The notes below the pieces were generated by a model. It searched no databases. It was not told the DNA's origin and saw nothing but the letters and a program-made list of their open reading frames with translations. From NCBI GenBank assembly GCA_958426775.1, contig CATZZP010000012.1, forward strand, positions 1 through 64,000: DNA of 64,000 bases, written 5' to 3'. This document shows, piece by piece, positions 51,186 to 59,871 of this stretch. This DNA is from an uncultured Bacillota bacterium (GTDB taxonomy: Bacteria > Bacillota > Clostridia > Lachnospirales > CAG-274). Every line of letters begins with the position of its first letter. Position 1 is the stretch's first letter. Position numbers and translations under genes: made by a program.

Positions 51186-52446
51186 CGGACAAATTTTAAC
51201 TCTTGAAAAGGACTTTAATATAATTCAGGGTGAAGTATGGATAAATGACAATATAATTGAATATATAGGCGAGCCTAAGGCGGATATGCCTGTATTTGAT
51301 AAGGAGCTTGATACAGAGGGTAATTTAATTATGCCCACCTTTAAAAATGCTCACGCTCACTCTGCCATGACCTTTTTGCGTAGCTATGCCGATGACCTGC
51401 CTTTGGAGAGCTGGCTCCATGACAAGGTTTTTCCTATGGAGGAGCAGAGAAAAGAGGGGGACTGCTATGCCTTTGCAAGGGTTGCCCTTCTTGAATATAT
51501 AGAGGGCGGTATATCTGCCTTTATGGATATGTATGCCTTTGAGGAGGAAACTGTTCAGGCGGCACTTGACCTTGGTGTAAGAGTTGCTTTGGCAGGCTCG
51601 TTAAATGATTTCACAGGCAGTATTAAACGAGAAAGAGAGCTTTATAAGAGCTTTAACGGCAAAAATCCTTTAGTGTCAAAGCATCTTGGCTTTCACGCTG
51701 TCTATACTACAGGTGAGGCTTTGTTAAGGGAGTTAAGTGACCTTTCTCATGAGCTAAAGGCACCTATATATACCCATGCTTGTGAAACTAAGGCAGAGGT
51801 GGAAAACTGTCTTGCAAAAACAGGAAAAACCCCTGTGGAATATATAGACAGCCTGGGCTTGTTTGACTATGGTGGCGGTATATACCATGGTGTATATCTT
51901 TCCGAGAAAGAAATTGAAATTTTAAAGGAAAAGAATATATGGGTTATAAGCTGTCCTGCTTCAAACTTAAAGCTTGCAAGCGGTATTGCACCCTTGGATA
52001 AATTAAGCAGTGCAGGTGTCAGCCTTGCATTGGGAACTGACGGTGCGGCAAGCAACAACTGTCTTGATATGTTCAGAGAAATGTATCTTGCCACAAGCCT
52101 GCAAAAGTACCTTAATATGGACGCTACAGCTATGGCGGCTGAGAAGGTTCTTTATATGGCAACCGTAGGCAGTGCAAGGGCAATGAGGCTTTATAACTGC
52201 GATGTGCTTGCGGCGGGCAAGGATGCAGACTTAATTGTTATTGACCTAAATCAGCCCAATATGCAGCCTATAAACCATATTGTAAAAAATATTGTATACA
52301 GCGGTTCTAAAAAGAATATAAAAATGACTATGATAAGAGGAAATATTGTCTATCTGAACGGGGAATTTATTTGTCAGAATAAAGAGAAAATTTTTGAGGA
52401 GGCAATAAGAAAAACTACGGAAATTAAAGGAAGGTGTACCAAATGA
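51166..52446 (+). CDS. mtaD: 5-Methylthioadenosine/S-adenosylhomocysteine deaminase-like amidohydrolase
   Basis: A 426-residue zinc amidohydrolase. It has the HxH motif in NAHAHSAMTFLRSYADD (near 60), HLGFHAVYTT near 175, IYTHACETKAEVE near 203 (third His), GIYHGVYLS, and ALGTDGAASNN near 287 (Asp ligand). This order fits the MtaD/SsnA/TrzN group. It deaminates MTA/SAH or related adenosines. The ATG at 51166 is chosen for SD aggtga within the preceding PNP gene. It overlaps the next gene by 4 bases. Confidence 0.88.
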   Translation: MKTRLYNGQILTLEKDFNIIQGEVWINDNIIEYIGEPKADMPVFDKELDTEGNLIMPTFKNAHAHSAMTFLRSYADDLPLESWLHDKVFPMEEQRKEGDCYAFARVALLEYIEGGISAFMDMYAFEEETVQAALDLGVRVALAGSLNDFTGSIKRERELYKSFNGKNPLVSKHLGFHAVYTTGEALLRELSDLSHELKAPIYTHACETKAEVENCLAKTGKTPVEYIDSLGLFDYGGGIYHGVYLSEKEIEILKEKNIWVISCPASNLKLASGIAPLDKLSSAGVSLALGTDGAASNNCLDMFREMYLATSLQKYLNMDATAMAAEKVLYMATVGSARAMRLYNCDVLAAGKDADLIVIDLNQPNMQPINHIVKNIVYSGSKKNIKMTMIRGNIVYLNGEFICQNKEKIFEEAIRKTTEIKGRCTK

Positions 52447-53102
52447 TAACTTACGAGGATATAAAAAATAATACGGAGGTACAGACCTATATACAAAAGG
52501 CTGACGAATGCTTAAGCTCCTTAGGCTATACGGAACATAGCTTTCCTCATGTTACTAAGGTAGCAACTGTGGCGGCTATGATACTTGAAACCATGGGCTA
52601 CAGTCAGAGGGAAATTGAGCTTGCAAAGATAGCAGGCTACTTACATGATATAGGTAATGTGGTAAACCGTATGGACCATGCCCAAAGCGGTGCGGTAATG
52701 GCATTTCGTATACTTGACCATATAGGGGCGGAGCCTATGGATATTGCAGATGTAATCTGTGCTATAGGTAACCACGACGAGGGTACGGCTGTACCTGTAA
52801 ATCCTATATCTGCCGCCCTTATCCTTGCAGATAAAAGCGATGTACGCTATACAAGGGTAAGAAATACGGATTTTGCTACCTTTGACATACACGACAGGGT
52901 AAACTACTCTGTTAAGAAAAGTGACCTTGTTATAAATGAGGATAAAACAGAGGTTCACTTACAGCTTTATATTGATACGGAGTTTTGCTCCGTAATGGAT
53001 TATTTTGAAATTTTTATGGGGCGTATGATTTTATGCAAAAAGGCGGCACAAAGGCTTAATTTAAGGTTTAGACTTTATGTAAACGGACAAAAGCTTCTGT
53101 AG
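52443..53102 (+). CDS. HD-domain phosphohydrolase (219 aa)
   Basis: HD-family protein with HSFPHVTKVATVAAMIL near residue 36, the HD pair in YLHDIGNVVNRMDH near 67 and HSG-like pattern AQSGAVMAF, CAIGNHDEG near 108 and LADKSDVRYTR near 133. Probably a nucleotidohydrolase or RNA-related phosphohydrolase. The start at 52443 overlaps the stop of the deaminase gene (ATGA), so it is translationally coupled to purine-salvage enzymes. The substrate is unproven. Confidence 0.88.
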   Translation: MITYEDIKNNTEVQTYIQKADECLSSLGYTEHSFPHVTKVATVAAMILETMGYSQREIELAKIAGYLHDIGNVVNRMDHAQSGAVMAFRILDHIGAEPMDIADVICAIGNHDEGTAVPVNPISAALILADKSDVRYTRVRNTDFATFDIHDRVNYSVKKSDLVINEDKTEVHLQLYIDTEFCSVMDYFEIFMGRMILCKKAAQRLNLRFRLYVNGQKLL

Positions 53103-53198
53103 GAGATAATTGTAAAAGATAAAATTATTGAGATATACAATTTTTAAAAATCGGTAAAATGCTGACAAAGCTTGTAACCTATAAGAATGAGGTAAATT

Positions 53199-53684
53199 AT
53201 GGCTAAGGATAAAAATATAAAAACAAATGCTATGCGTATTTTAGACAGCATGAAAATAAAATATGAGGTAAAATCCTACGAGTGTGATGAATTTATTGAT
53301 GGTATAAGCGTTGCAAAAAAACTTAATCAAAACCCCGAGCAGTGCTTTAAAACCCTTGTAACCCAAGGTAAAAGCGGCGGTTACTATGTTTTTGTACTGC
53401 CTGTAGCAGAGGAGCTTGATTTTAAGCTTTGTGCAAAATCCGTAGGCGAGAAATCCGTTGAAATGATACACGTTAAGGATATAAATAAAATTACGGGCTA
53501 TATAAGAGGCGGCTGTACCTCTGTAGGTATGAAAAAGCAGTACCCTACGGTTATACATGAGAGTGCTTTAAATTTTGACACAATTATGGTAAGTGCAGGT
53601 AAAATAGGTATGCAGTTAATTTTAAGCCCCCGGGATTTAATTAAGGCAACTAACGGCAAAGCCGATAACATTATAATGAGGTAA
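53199..53684 (+). CDS. ybaK: Cys-tRNA(Pro)/Cys-tRNA(Cys) deacylase, YbaK type
   Basis: Trans-editing enzyme that hydrolyses Cys-tRNA(Pro). The 161-residue protein has NAMRILDSMKIKYEVKSYEC at the N terminus, FKTLVTQGKSGGYYVFVLPV with the conserved Lys (near 50), VKDINKITGYIRGGCTSVG near 92 and the C-terminal AGKIGMQLILSPRDLI. Typical length. The dus-like gene begins 3 bases after its stop, giving a two-gene tRNA-maintenance unit. Confidence 0.94.
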   Translation: MAKDKNIKTNAMRILDSMKIKYEVKSYECDEFIDGISVAKKLNQNPEQCFKTLVTQGKSGGYYVFVLPVAEELDFKLCAKSVGEKSVEMIHVKDINKITGYIRGGCTSVGMKKQYPTVIHESALNFDTIMVSAGKIGMQLILSPRDLIKATNGKADNIIMR

Positions 53685-53687
53685 TTT

Positions 53688-54644
53688 ATGGAGATTTATC
53701 TTGCACCCCTTGAGGGTATAACAGGCAGTCTTTTCAGGTCAATACAGTTAAAGCATTTCGGGGGAGTGGATAAATACTTTACTCCCTTTATTTCTGCTAC
53801 GGGAAAGGCTGTTTTAACACCTAAAATATTAGATGAAATTTTGCCTGAAAAAAATGAAGGTCAATATTTAGTACCTCAGATTTTAACCAAGTCATCGGAG
53901 GCATTTATCTTTATGTGTAAAGCTCTGGAGCAATACGGCTATAAGGAGTTTAACCTTAATTTAGGCTGTCCTTCGGGTACGGTTACCGCTAAGGGCAAGG
54001 GTTCGGGTTTTCTTGCTCATAAAGAGGATTTAGACAGATTTTTAGAGGAGATTTTTAAATCCCCCTACAGCATTTCAGTTAAAACAAGAATAGGCTACGA
54101 AACCCCTGAGGAGTTTTATGAGCTTTTGGCAATTTATAATAAGTATCCCTTAAAGGAGCTTATAATTCATCCCCGCACAAGACAAGATATGTATAAAAAT
54201 ACACCAAAGCTTGAAGTTTATACCTATGGAGAAAAGAACAGCAGGGCTGAGGTCTGTTATAACGGGGATATTTTTAATATAATGGACTATAACAGGTTTT
54301 CGGACAGCTTTCCCCATACAAAAAAACTTATGATCGGCAGAGGTGTAATTACAGACCCTTCCTTTCCCGCTGTGTTAAAGGGCGGAAATAAGGCTGATAA
54401 TAAGGCATTAAGGGACTTTACCTTTGACCTTTATTACAGCTATAAAGAGGTTTTGCCGGGCAGTATACCTCTTTTGCATAAAATGAAGGAGCTTATGAGC
54501 TATATGCTTATGGGCTTTGAGGACTGCGGCAAAACAGGTAAAAAAATAAAAAAGTCAAAATCTCCGAGTGAGTTTGAATATGCTTTGGAGGAATTGTTTT
54601 ATACAGGAAAATTATTATCAATACCGCAACTTAAAAATTCTTAA
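53688..54644 (+). CDS. tRNA-dihydrouridine synthase family protein
   Basis: A 318-residue FMN enzyme reducing uridine in tRNA. It has MEIYLAPLEGITGSLFR at the start, the catalytic cysteine in NLGCPSGTVTAKGKGSGFL (near residue 98), SVKTRIGYETPEEF near 131, the LIIHPRTRQDMYKN segment near 162 and IGRGVITDPSFP near 218. The NLGCPS...KGxGS form belongs to the Dus group seen in many anaerobes. It is coupled to ybaK. Confidence 0.93.
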   Translation: MEIYLAPLEGITGSLFRSIQLKHFGGVDKYFTPFISATGKAVLTPKILDEILPEKNEGQYLVPQILTKSSEAFIFMCKALEQYGYKEFNLNLGCPSGTVTAKGKGSGFLAHKEDLDRFLEEIFKSPYSISVKTRIGYETPEEFYELLAIYNKYPLKELIIHPRTRQDMYKNTPKLEVYTYGEKNSRAEVCYNGDIFNIMDYNRFSDSFPHTKKLMIGRGVITDPSFPAVLKGGNKADNKALRDFTFDLYYSYKEVLPGSIPLLHKMKELMSYMLMGFEDCGKTGKKIKKSKSPSEFEYALEELFYTGKLLSIPQLKNS

Positions 54645-54694
54645 AATTGTCTGATAACTTTAGCGTTTTTAATAATTTAGTTATGCAAATTATC

Positions 54695-54723
54695 TTGCTA
54701 ATTATGGTATATTATGCTATAAT
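54695..54723 (+). promoter_or_regulatory. Promoter of the exported protein at 54.8 kb
   Basis: TTGCTA, 17 bases, TATAAT, 52 bases before the start. Confidence 0.7.
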
Positions 54724-54775
54724 TATTAAAAAATGTAAAAAAATATAAGTTGAACGGAGTAAAGGAGGGAAATGT

Positions 54776-55714
54776 ATGCTTAAAGGATTTTGTGCATTTT
54801 TATTGTCTGCCGTATGTGTTCTTGGTGCTGTTAACTTTTGTATTGCACAGGAAAGTACAGAGGATGCCTTGCAATCTGCGGAGAGCTATGGCATTTCAAG
54901 CCAGGTGTTTGACAGACAGCTGGGTATGTACAAACAGTCTATGGGTACAGGTCTGGAGTTTCTTTCCTCAGTGCCTAACGGTGCTGTGGTAAGAGATGGT
55001 GTGTACTTTGACATTCCTTCAAATATTTCCGTAAGCCTTGAGTGTGACGGTACAGCCGTACCCTTTGCCAATTGTACGCCTATTACAAAGCAGGGCTATT
55101 ACATAATGCGTCTTAGTGCAAATGATTTTTATACAAATGAAGTTATAAACAGTGCTTTCATGTTCAGAATATCCCTGCCTCCCGATAATAGGGTTAAGGT
55201 GCAGGGATATGCTTATCCGAGGGTTAGCTGCAGGGCAGAAATAACATCTGACGGTGATTTATACAGATATATGCTGCCTAATTACAAAAGCTTTTTTACA
55301 AGTGTACCCTTTTATGGTGCTGAGGTTGAAAGTGCTGTTTTTGTATTGCCTCAAAATGTGGGATATTCCTTAAAGCACAACGGTCAGGTTATTGCCCTTG
55401 TGGACAATAAAGCATATACCCAAAGCGGTGAATACAGCCTTACCGTTATAGCTAACAGCTACGGTAAAAGCGATGGCTATGAAGCCGTTTATGAAACTGT
55501 GCTTTCTTTTACCATACCCGGTGAGGAGGTCTATGAGGAAAGTGTTGAGGATTATGAGGATACATATTACCCTGAGGAGGATTTACCTGAAATAAGTCAG
55601 GTAACAGAGGAGGAAGTAAGCACAGAGGCAGAGCCTGTGCAGGATATACTGCTTGAAAGCTTTTTTGACTCTGTAGGCTTATATTCAGAGAGCTTCAGCA
55701 ACGGTGATGCTTGA
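54776..55714 (+). CDS. Exported protein of unknown function (312 aa)
   Basis: Unrecognised. It has a signal peptide (LKGFCAFLLSAVCVLGAVNF, cleavage near residue 24, before QEST), then beta-rich sequence with two Ig-like stretches (ISVSLECDGTAVPFANCTPI and YSLKHNGQVIALVDN). A Glu-rich tail from about 245 (EEVYEESVEDYEDTYYPEED) follows. No catalytic motif. SD aaggaggg is strong. A second small frame overlaps its end by 8 bases. A surface role is likely but not shown. Confidence 0.72.
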   Translation: MLKGFCAFLLSAVCVLGAVNFCIAQESTEDALQSAESYGISSQVFDRQLGMYKQSMGTGLEFLSSVPNGAVVRDGVYFDIPSNISVSLECDGTAVPFANCTPITKQGYYIMRLSANDFYTNEVINSAFMFRISLPPDNRVKVQGYAYPRVSCRAEITSDGDLYRYMLPNYKSFFTSVPFYGAEVESAVFVLPQNVGYSLKHNGQVIALVDNKAYTQSGEYSLTVIANSYGKSDGYEAVYETVLSFTIPGEEVYEESVEDYEDTYYPEEDLPEISQVTEEEVSTEAEPVQDILLESFFDSVGLYSESFSNGDA

Positions 55715-55847
55715 AACCGCAGGCACCTTTGATTTAGACAGTGAGCTTGACTTATACTTCAGTGGCTTGGGTAAGGTCAGGTTTGAGTTTTCGGGGCAAA
55801 GTGATGTTGTTGAAATAGGCCGTACTATAGGCGGATTTATTTTATAA
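55707..55847 (+). CDS. Overlapping 46-residue frame, or frameshifted tail of the exported protein
   Basis: ATG at 55707 lies inside the stop region of the preceding gene (overlap of 8 bases) and opens a frame encoding MLETAGTFDLDSELDLYFSG and ending in VVEIGRTIGGFIL. It looks like beta-strand sequence, with the same codon style as its neighbour. No SD is needed if translation is coupled. It could instead be the true C terminus of the exported protein, reached by a +1 shift or split by a mutation. Confidence 0.5.
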   Translation: MLETAGTFDLDSELDLYFSGLGKVRFEFSGQSDVVEIGRTIGGFIL

Positions 55848-55923
55848 TTTATATTTGTCGTAATTTTAAAGGGATAAAACCTAAATTGACTTTGGACAAA
55901 TCAAAACGAGTTCATCGATAGCC

Positions 55924-55952
55924 AAAAAACCCTGCTTCAAGCAGGGTTTTTT
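55924..55952. terminator. Bidirectional terminator between exported protein and LysR gene
   Basis: A perfect 12-bp stem aaaaaaccctgc / gcagggtttttt with a 5-base loop, between converging genes. Confidence 0.9.
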
Positions 55953-55955
55953 GTA

Positions 55956-56858
55956 TTAATTGCTCCGATAAAGCTTTTCTACTGTTTCAACAAACTTAAA
56001 CACATCCTTTGGAGCGTCAAAAGAATATAACAGACCGTAAGGTATACTGTAGTCCCAGTTTACGGGTATGGAAACAAGCCCGGGGTGTACGTCCTGCCAG
56101 CACTCTATAGTCAGAAGAACCTTATCTGTTTCTGCACAGCGGTTAAATACCGACATATCGTAAAAATGGGGAGTATCCTCTAATTTAATCTGAGGGTGAT
56201 TTCTTTCAAGGTCATTTCTTAAAAAATCATTTACTCCTGAATCTCCTCGCTTTACCATCATAAGTGTTTCGCCGTATAATTCATTAATCTCAATGAGGCT
56301 TTTTTTTGCAAGGCGGTGTTCTCTTGACACGGCAATCATCTTTTTGTATCTTCCTAAAGGTAGAAAATTACAGCGTGAAAGCCATGCCTTTGAGTCACAT
56401 ACACCTATAAGAAAATCAAACTTTTTGCCTAGCTTTTCAATTTCGGAAAGTATGCCCTCATGGTAATCCTCAAAGGGTACAAGGTGCAGCTTGTATTGGG
56501 GAAACTCGTGGTTCACACGATACCATACGTCCATAAAGGGCTTTGCAGGGTTTAAAAGTGAGGTGCCTACACAAAAGGTGGTGTCATAGTCAAGCAGGCT
56601 TGCTTTTGCCTCTGCAACAGCCTTTTGGGAATAATCTATAATAAACTTTGCATTGCGGTAGATAATTTCCCCTGCCGGTGTTAATTTTATCCCTGTGGGG
56701 GTTCGCTCCGTCAGCTTTATATCAAGGTGGTTCTCAAGTGTGTTTATTTGCTTCATAACAGCAGTGGGAGATATATACAACAGCTGTGCCGCCTTTGCAA
56801 AGCTGCCATGGTCTGCAACTGCAATAAAGGTATTAAGCATTGGGTTGTACATAGGCAT
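55956..56858 (-). CDS. LysR-family transcriptional regulator
   Basis: A 300-residue regulator. The N-terminal winged HTH (NTFIAVADHGSFAKAAQLLY, then SPTAVMKQINTLENHL, residues 9-50) is typical of LysR, followed by a dimerisation helix and the ligand-binding domain (about 90-295). It is divergent from the flavodoxin/cupin/CMD/reductase operon, the usual LysR arrangement, and so probably controls it. The ligand is unknown. SD aaggagga. Confidence 0.93.
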   Translation of the reverse strand: MPMYNPMLNTFIAVADHGSFAKAAQLLYISPTAVMKQINTLENHLDIKLTERTPTGIKLTPAGEIIYRNAKFIIDYSQKAVAEAKASLLDYDTTFCVGTSLLNPAKPFMDVWYRVNHEFPQYKLHLVPFEDYHEGILSEIEKLGKKFDFLIGVCDSKAWLSRCNFLPLGRYKKMIAVSREHRLAKKSLIEINELYGETLMMVKRGDSGVNDFLRNDLERNHPQIKLEDTPHFYDMSVFNRCAETDKVLLTIECWQDVHPGLVSIPVNWDYSIPYGLLYSFDAPKDVFKFVETVEKLYRSN

Positions 56859-56891
56859 CCTCCTTCAGGGTATAAACTTTTGGTTTTTACT

Positions 56892-56920
56892 ATAATAACA
56901 TATGGGATATTCTCTGTCAA
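56892..56920 (-). promoter_or_regulatory. Promoter of the LysR gene
   Basis: Minus strand TTGACA (56915-56920), 17 bases, TATTAT. It lies back to back with the palindrome array and a plus-strand TATAAT at 56933-56938. Confidence 0.75.
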
Positions 56921-56928
56921 ATTTTTGT

Positions 56929-57090
56929 ATGGTATAATATACACAAGTAAACTTGTGTACGGAAACAGTAAACTGTTTCCCTGTAGATGCCGCTACAGAT
57001 TATACTTGCTATTCGCAATTGAAAATTGCTCATACCATGTCGCAGGAAATAACCGCCCTTCGGGTGCTTATTTCCTTTGCTCCTATGGTA
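56929..57090. repeat. Array of five consecutive palindromes between LysR and the redox operon
   Basis: Perfect inverted repeats in tight order: tacacaagt-aa-acttgtgta (56940-56959), ggaaacagt-aa-actgtttcc (56961-56980), ctgtag / ctacag (56981-56998), gcaatt-gaa-aattgc (57015-57029) and aggaaataa / ttatttcct around ccc-ttc-ggg (57044-57076). gtataat (56932-56938) pairs with attatac (56999-57005), closing the first three into a cloverleaf. ataccat (57032-57038) can pair with atggtat on the left (56929) or atggta on the right (57085), never both. It may be a structured leader RNA or a mobile palindromic repeat. Confidence 0.85.
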
Positions 57091-57118
57091 CAATACAAAT
57101 ATAAAGGGAGGCGTGTGT

Positions 57119-57634
57119 ATGTCTGATAAGCTTATTGCATTTTACTCAAGGGCAGATGAAAACTATGTAAGGGGTATGCTCAAAAACCTTACTGTCGGCA
57201 ATACGGAAATTGTGGCTGACATAATCGCAGAGTTTACAGGGGCCGATCTATTTAAAATAGAGCAGTCAGACGAGTATTCTAAGAATTATAACGAATGTAT
57301 TGAACAGGCAAGAAGGGACCAAAGACTCAATGCCAGACCAAAGCTTAAGGAATACCTTGAGAATATTGATAACTACAAGGTAATATATCTGGGGTTTCCC
57401 AATTACTGGGGTACAATGCCTATGGCGGTGTTTACATTTTTAGAGAGCCTTGACTTTGGCGGAAAAATAATAAAGCCCTTTTGCACTCACGAGGGTAGCG
57501 GCTTTGGTAACAGCATAGCAGATATAAAAAGGCTTTGTCTCTCAGCAAAGATAGAAAACGGTTTTACAATTATAGGAGGTAATGCGGAAGGTGCAAAGCA
57601 GGATATTGAAAAATGGCTTAGGAAAGGAAAGTGA
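57119..57634 (+). CDS. Flavodoxin-like NAD(P)H oxidoreductase
   Basis: A 171-residue flavodoxin-fold protein: DKLIAFYSRADENYVRGM (P-loop-like FMN phosphate site, loosely conserved), VIYLGFPNYWGTMPMAVFTF near residue 84 (FMN ring side) and THEGSGFGNSIADIKRL near 122. It resembles the flavodoxin family found beside aldo/keto reductases and cupins in gut Clostridia. SD gggaggc. First gene of a five-gene operon; it overlaps the cupin start by one base (TGATG). Confidence 0.85.
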   Translation: MSDKLIAFYSRADENYVRGMLKNLTVGNTEIVADIIAEFTGADLFKIEQSDEYSKNYNECIEQARRDQRLNARPKLKEYLENIDNYKVIYLGFPNYWGTMPMAVFTFLESLDFGGKIIKPFCTHEGSGFGNSIADIKRLCLSAKIENGFTIIGGNAEGAKQDIEKWLRKGK

Positions 57635-58044
57635 TGGGTATGAAGGAGTTAAGTGTATTTCCCGTAGGCAATACTAATGATGAATATGCACGGTATTTTA
57701 TAGGGCAAAGCTATCTTAATATGCTTTCAACTGAGCAGGTGCCAATAGGCAACGTAACCTTTGAACCGGGCTGTCGCAATAACTGGCATATTCACCATGC
57801 AGACAAGGGCGGTGGTCAGATACTGCTTGTTGCGGCAGGTGAGGGTTGGTATCAGGAATGGGGTAAAGCTCCCGTAAGGCTTAAAGGCGGAGATGTTGTA
57901 AATATCCCTCCAAATGTAAAGCATTGGCATGGTGCCGCTGCCGATTCATGGTTTCAGCATCTTGCCGTAGAGGTACCGGGTGAAAATGCAAGGAATGAAT
58001 GGTGCGAACCTGTTTCCGATGAGGAATATAAAAAACTAAGCTGA
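57634..58044 (+). CDS. Cupin-domain protein
   Basis: A 136-residue single-domain cupin. Motif 1 is RNNWHIHHADKGGGQILLV with metal-type histidines (near 46) and motif 2 is VVNIPPNVKHWHGAAADSWF near 86. Such cupins often travel with carboxymuconolactone-decarboxylase genes, as here, and may handle a reactive carbonyl or quinone. The ATG at 57634 is chosen because SD aggaaa is 7 bases away and it shares a base with the previous stop. Later ATG 57640 is possible. Confidence 0.88.
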   Translation: MGMKELSVFPVGNTNDEYARYFIGQSYLNMLSTEQVPIGNVTFEPGCRNNWHIHHADKGGGQILLVAAGEGWYQEWGKAPVRLKGGDVVNIPPNVKHWHGAAADSWFQHLAVEVPGENARNEWCEPVSDEEYKKLS

Positions 58045-58053
58045 GGTGATTTT

Positions 58054-58377
58054 ATGAAAAAGGTAACTGCAGGAAGGGATGAGCTTGGCAGCTTTGCTCC
58101 CAAGTTTGCACAGCTTAACGATGATGTTCTTTTTGGTGAGATATGGTCAAGGGAAGAAAGCTTATCAGCAAGGGACAGGAGTATTGTTACCGTAACAGCA
58201 CTTATGTCAAGCGGAATTTTGGACAGCTCCTTAAGGCATCATCTTGAAAAAGCAAAAAGTAACGGTATAAGCCGAGAAGAAATAGCGGAAATCATTACTC
58301 ATGCAGCATTTTATGCGGGTTGGCCTAAGGCATGGGCGGCATTTCGTTTAGCTAAGGAAATCTGGGAGGAAAATTAA
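58054..58377 (+). CDS. Carboxymuconolactone decarboxylase-family protein
   Basis: A 107-residue all-helical protein of the CMD/AhpD family: SLSARDRSIVTVTALMSSG near residue 36, LRHHLEKAKSNGISREEIAEI and ITHAAFYAGWPKAWAAF near 77. It lacks the AhpD C-x-x-C, so peroxidase activity is unlikely. Third gene of the LysR-linked operon, with the flavodoxin-family gene starting directly at its stop. Confidence 0.92.
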   Translation: MKKVTAGRDELGSFAPKFAQLNDDVLFGEIWSREESLSARDRSIVTVTALMSSGILDSSLRHHLEKAKSNGISREEIAEIITHAAFYAGWPKAWAAFRLAKEIWEEN

Positions 58378-58914
58378 ATGAAAAACATACTTATTATTTC
58401 AGCAAGTCCCAGAAAAGGCGGAAACTCCGATATTTTATGCGAACGCTTTGCAGAGGGTGCAGGCGAAAAGGGACATAAGGTGGAAAAGGTCTTTTTGGCC
58501 TCAAAAAATATCGGCTATTGTCTTGGTTGCGGGGGTTGTAATTCTTCAAATAAATGTGTACAAAAGGACGATATGGCTGAAATCCTTGACAAAATGGTTA
58601 AGGCTGATGTTATTGTACTGGCTACACCTGTATATTTTTACTCTATGGACGGACAGCTGAAAACCTTTATTGACAGAACGGTGCCGAGATATACCGAAAT
58701 CAGCAATAAGGACTTTTATTTTATTATGACTGCGGCAGATACCCATAAGGACAATTTAAAACGAACCTTAGAGGGCTTAAGGGGCTTTACTCAGGATTGC
58801 CTTGAAGGTGCTGAGGAGGCAGGCGTTATCTACGGCACAGGTGCTTGGAATATTGGAGAAATAAAAAATACACCTGCATATAATCAGGCGTACGAAATGG
58901 GAAAGCAAATATAA
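58378..58914 (+). CDS. Flavodoxin-family NADPH-dependent FMN reductase
   Basis: A 178-residue flavoprotein with ILIISASPRKGGNSDILCERF at the N terminus cut by the FMN phosphate loop (SPRKGGNS), a Cys-rich CLGCGGCNSSNKCVQKDDM near residue 47, and VIVLATPVYFYSMDGQLKTF near 78. The cysteine pattern is typical of iron-sulfur-flavoprotein-like or flavodoxin-family reductases in anaerobes. SD gggagg lies inside the CMD gene; the two genes are contiguous. Confidence 0.9.
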   Translation: MKNILIISASPRKGGNSDILCERFAEGAGEKGHKVEKVFLASKNIGYCLGCGGCNSSNKCVQKDDMAEILDKMVKADVIVLATPVYFYSMDGQLKTFIDRTVPRYTEISNKDFYFIMTAADTHKDNLKRTLEGLRGFTQDCLEGAEEAGVIYGTGAWNIGEIKNTPAYNQAYEMGKQI

Positions 58915-58929
58915 AAGGGAGGTTTATTT

Positions 58930-59790
58930 ATGGAATATGTAACATTATCAAACGGTGTAAAAATGCCTGTTTTAGGCTATGGTGTGTATCAGGTATCCAA
59001 GGAGGAATGTGAACGCTGTGTATCATATGCACTCAAGGTTGGCTATCGCTCTATTGATACTGCCCAGGCATATTTTAATGAGGAGCAGGTAGGTTCTGCT
59101 ATTAAAAAATCAGGTATACCGAGAGAGGAAATTTTTCTTACAACCAAGGTATGGCTTGAGCATTTCGGAGAGGAAGAGGCTTATCAGTCTGTAATAAAGT
59201 CAATGGAAAAGCTTCAGACCGATTATCTTGATTTATGTCTTTTACATCAGCCCTTCGGAGATGCTTACGGTGCATGGAGAGCATTAGAAAAGCTTTACGA
59301 TGAGGGCAAAATACGTGCTATCGGTATTTCTAACTTCTATGTTGACAGAATGGTGGAGTTTGCTAACTTCAACCGTATTAAGCCTATGGTAAATCAGATG
59401 GAAACCCATGTATTCAATCAGCAGAAGGAATTAAAGGAATGGGCTGATAAATACAACATTAAGCTTGAAGCATGGGCACCCTTTGCCGAATGCAAAAACG
59501 GAATTTTTGAAAACCCGACAATTTTACAGCTGGCTGAAAAATACGGTAAAACTCCTGCACAGATTATGTTACGTTGGAATATCCAAAGAGAGGTTGTTGT
59601 AATACCTAAGTCTACTCATATTGAACGTATGGAGGAAAACTTTAACGTATTTGATTTTACTCTTACTTCAGAGGATATGCAGGCTATTTCAAGCCTTGAT
59701 AAAAATGAAAGCCTGTTCTTCTCTCATAGGGACCCTGCTATGGTTGAATGGTTTGTGAATTTGATTAAACAACGTAAAAATCAGAAATAA
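58930..59790 (+). CDS. Aldo/keto reductase
   Basis: A 286-residue NADPH-dependent carbonyl reductase with the full tetrad: Asp and Tyr in YRSIDTAQAYFNEEQVG (near 44-49), Lys in FLTTKVWLEHF (near 74) and His in LCLLHQPFGDAYGAWRAL (near 107). It has the AKR signature LEKLYDEGKIRAIGISNF near 130 and the cofactor loop VVIPKSTHIERMEEN near 233. Last gene of the LysR-linked operon, which probably detoxifies aldehydes or quinones; closed by a terminator. Confidence 0.94.
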   Translation: MEYVTLSNGVKMPVLGYGVYQVSKEECERCVSYALKVGYRSIDTAQAYFNEEQVGSAIKKSGIPREEIFLTTKVWLEHFGEEEAYQSVIKSMEKLQTDYLDLCLLHQPFGDAYGAWRALEKLYDEGKIRAIGISNFYVDRMVEFANFNRIKPMVNQMETHVFNQQKELKEWADKYNIKLEAWAPFAECKNGIFENPTILQLAEKYGKTPAQIMLRWNIQREVVVIPKSTHIERMEENFNVFDFTLTSEDMQAISSLDKNESLFFSHRDPAMVEWFVNLIKQRKNQK

Positions 59791-59827
59791 ATTTATTAGG
59801 AAATGTAATTTTAAAACTAAACTTTGG

Positions 59828-59862
59828 CGGTGTAGATTTAATTTAAAGTCTGCACCGTTTTT
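59828..59862 (+). terminator. Terminator of the redox operon
   Basis: Stem cggtgtaga / tctgcaccg (one G-U), 12-base loop, five T. Confidence 0.88.
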
Positions 59863-59871
59863 ATATGAAAT

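Noticed and set aside
58054..58377. AhpD-type peroxidase
   Set aside because: The C-x-x-C redox pair of AhpD is missing.
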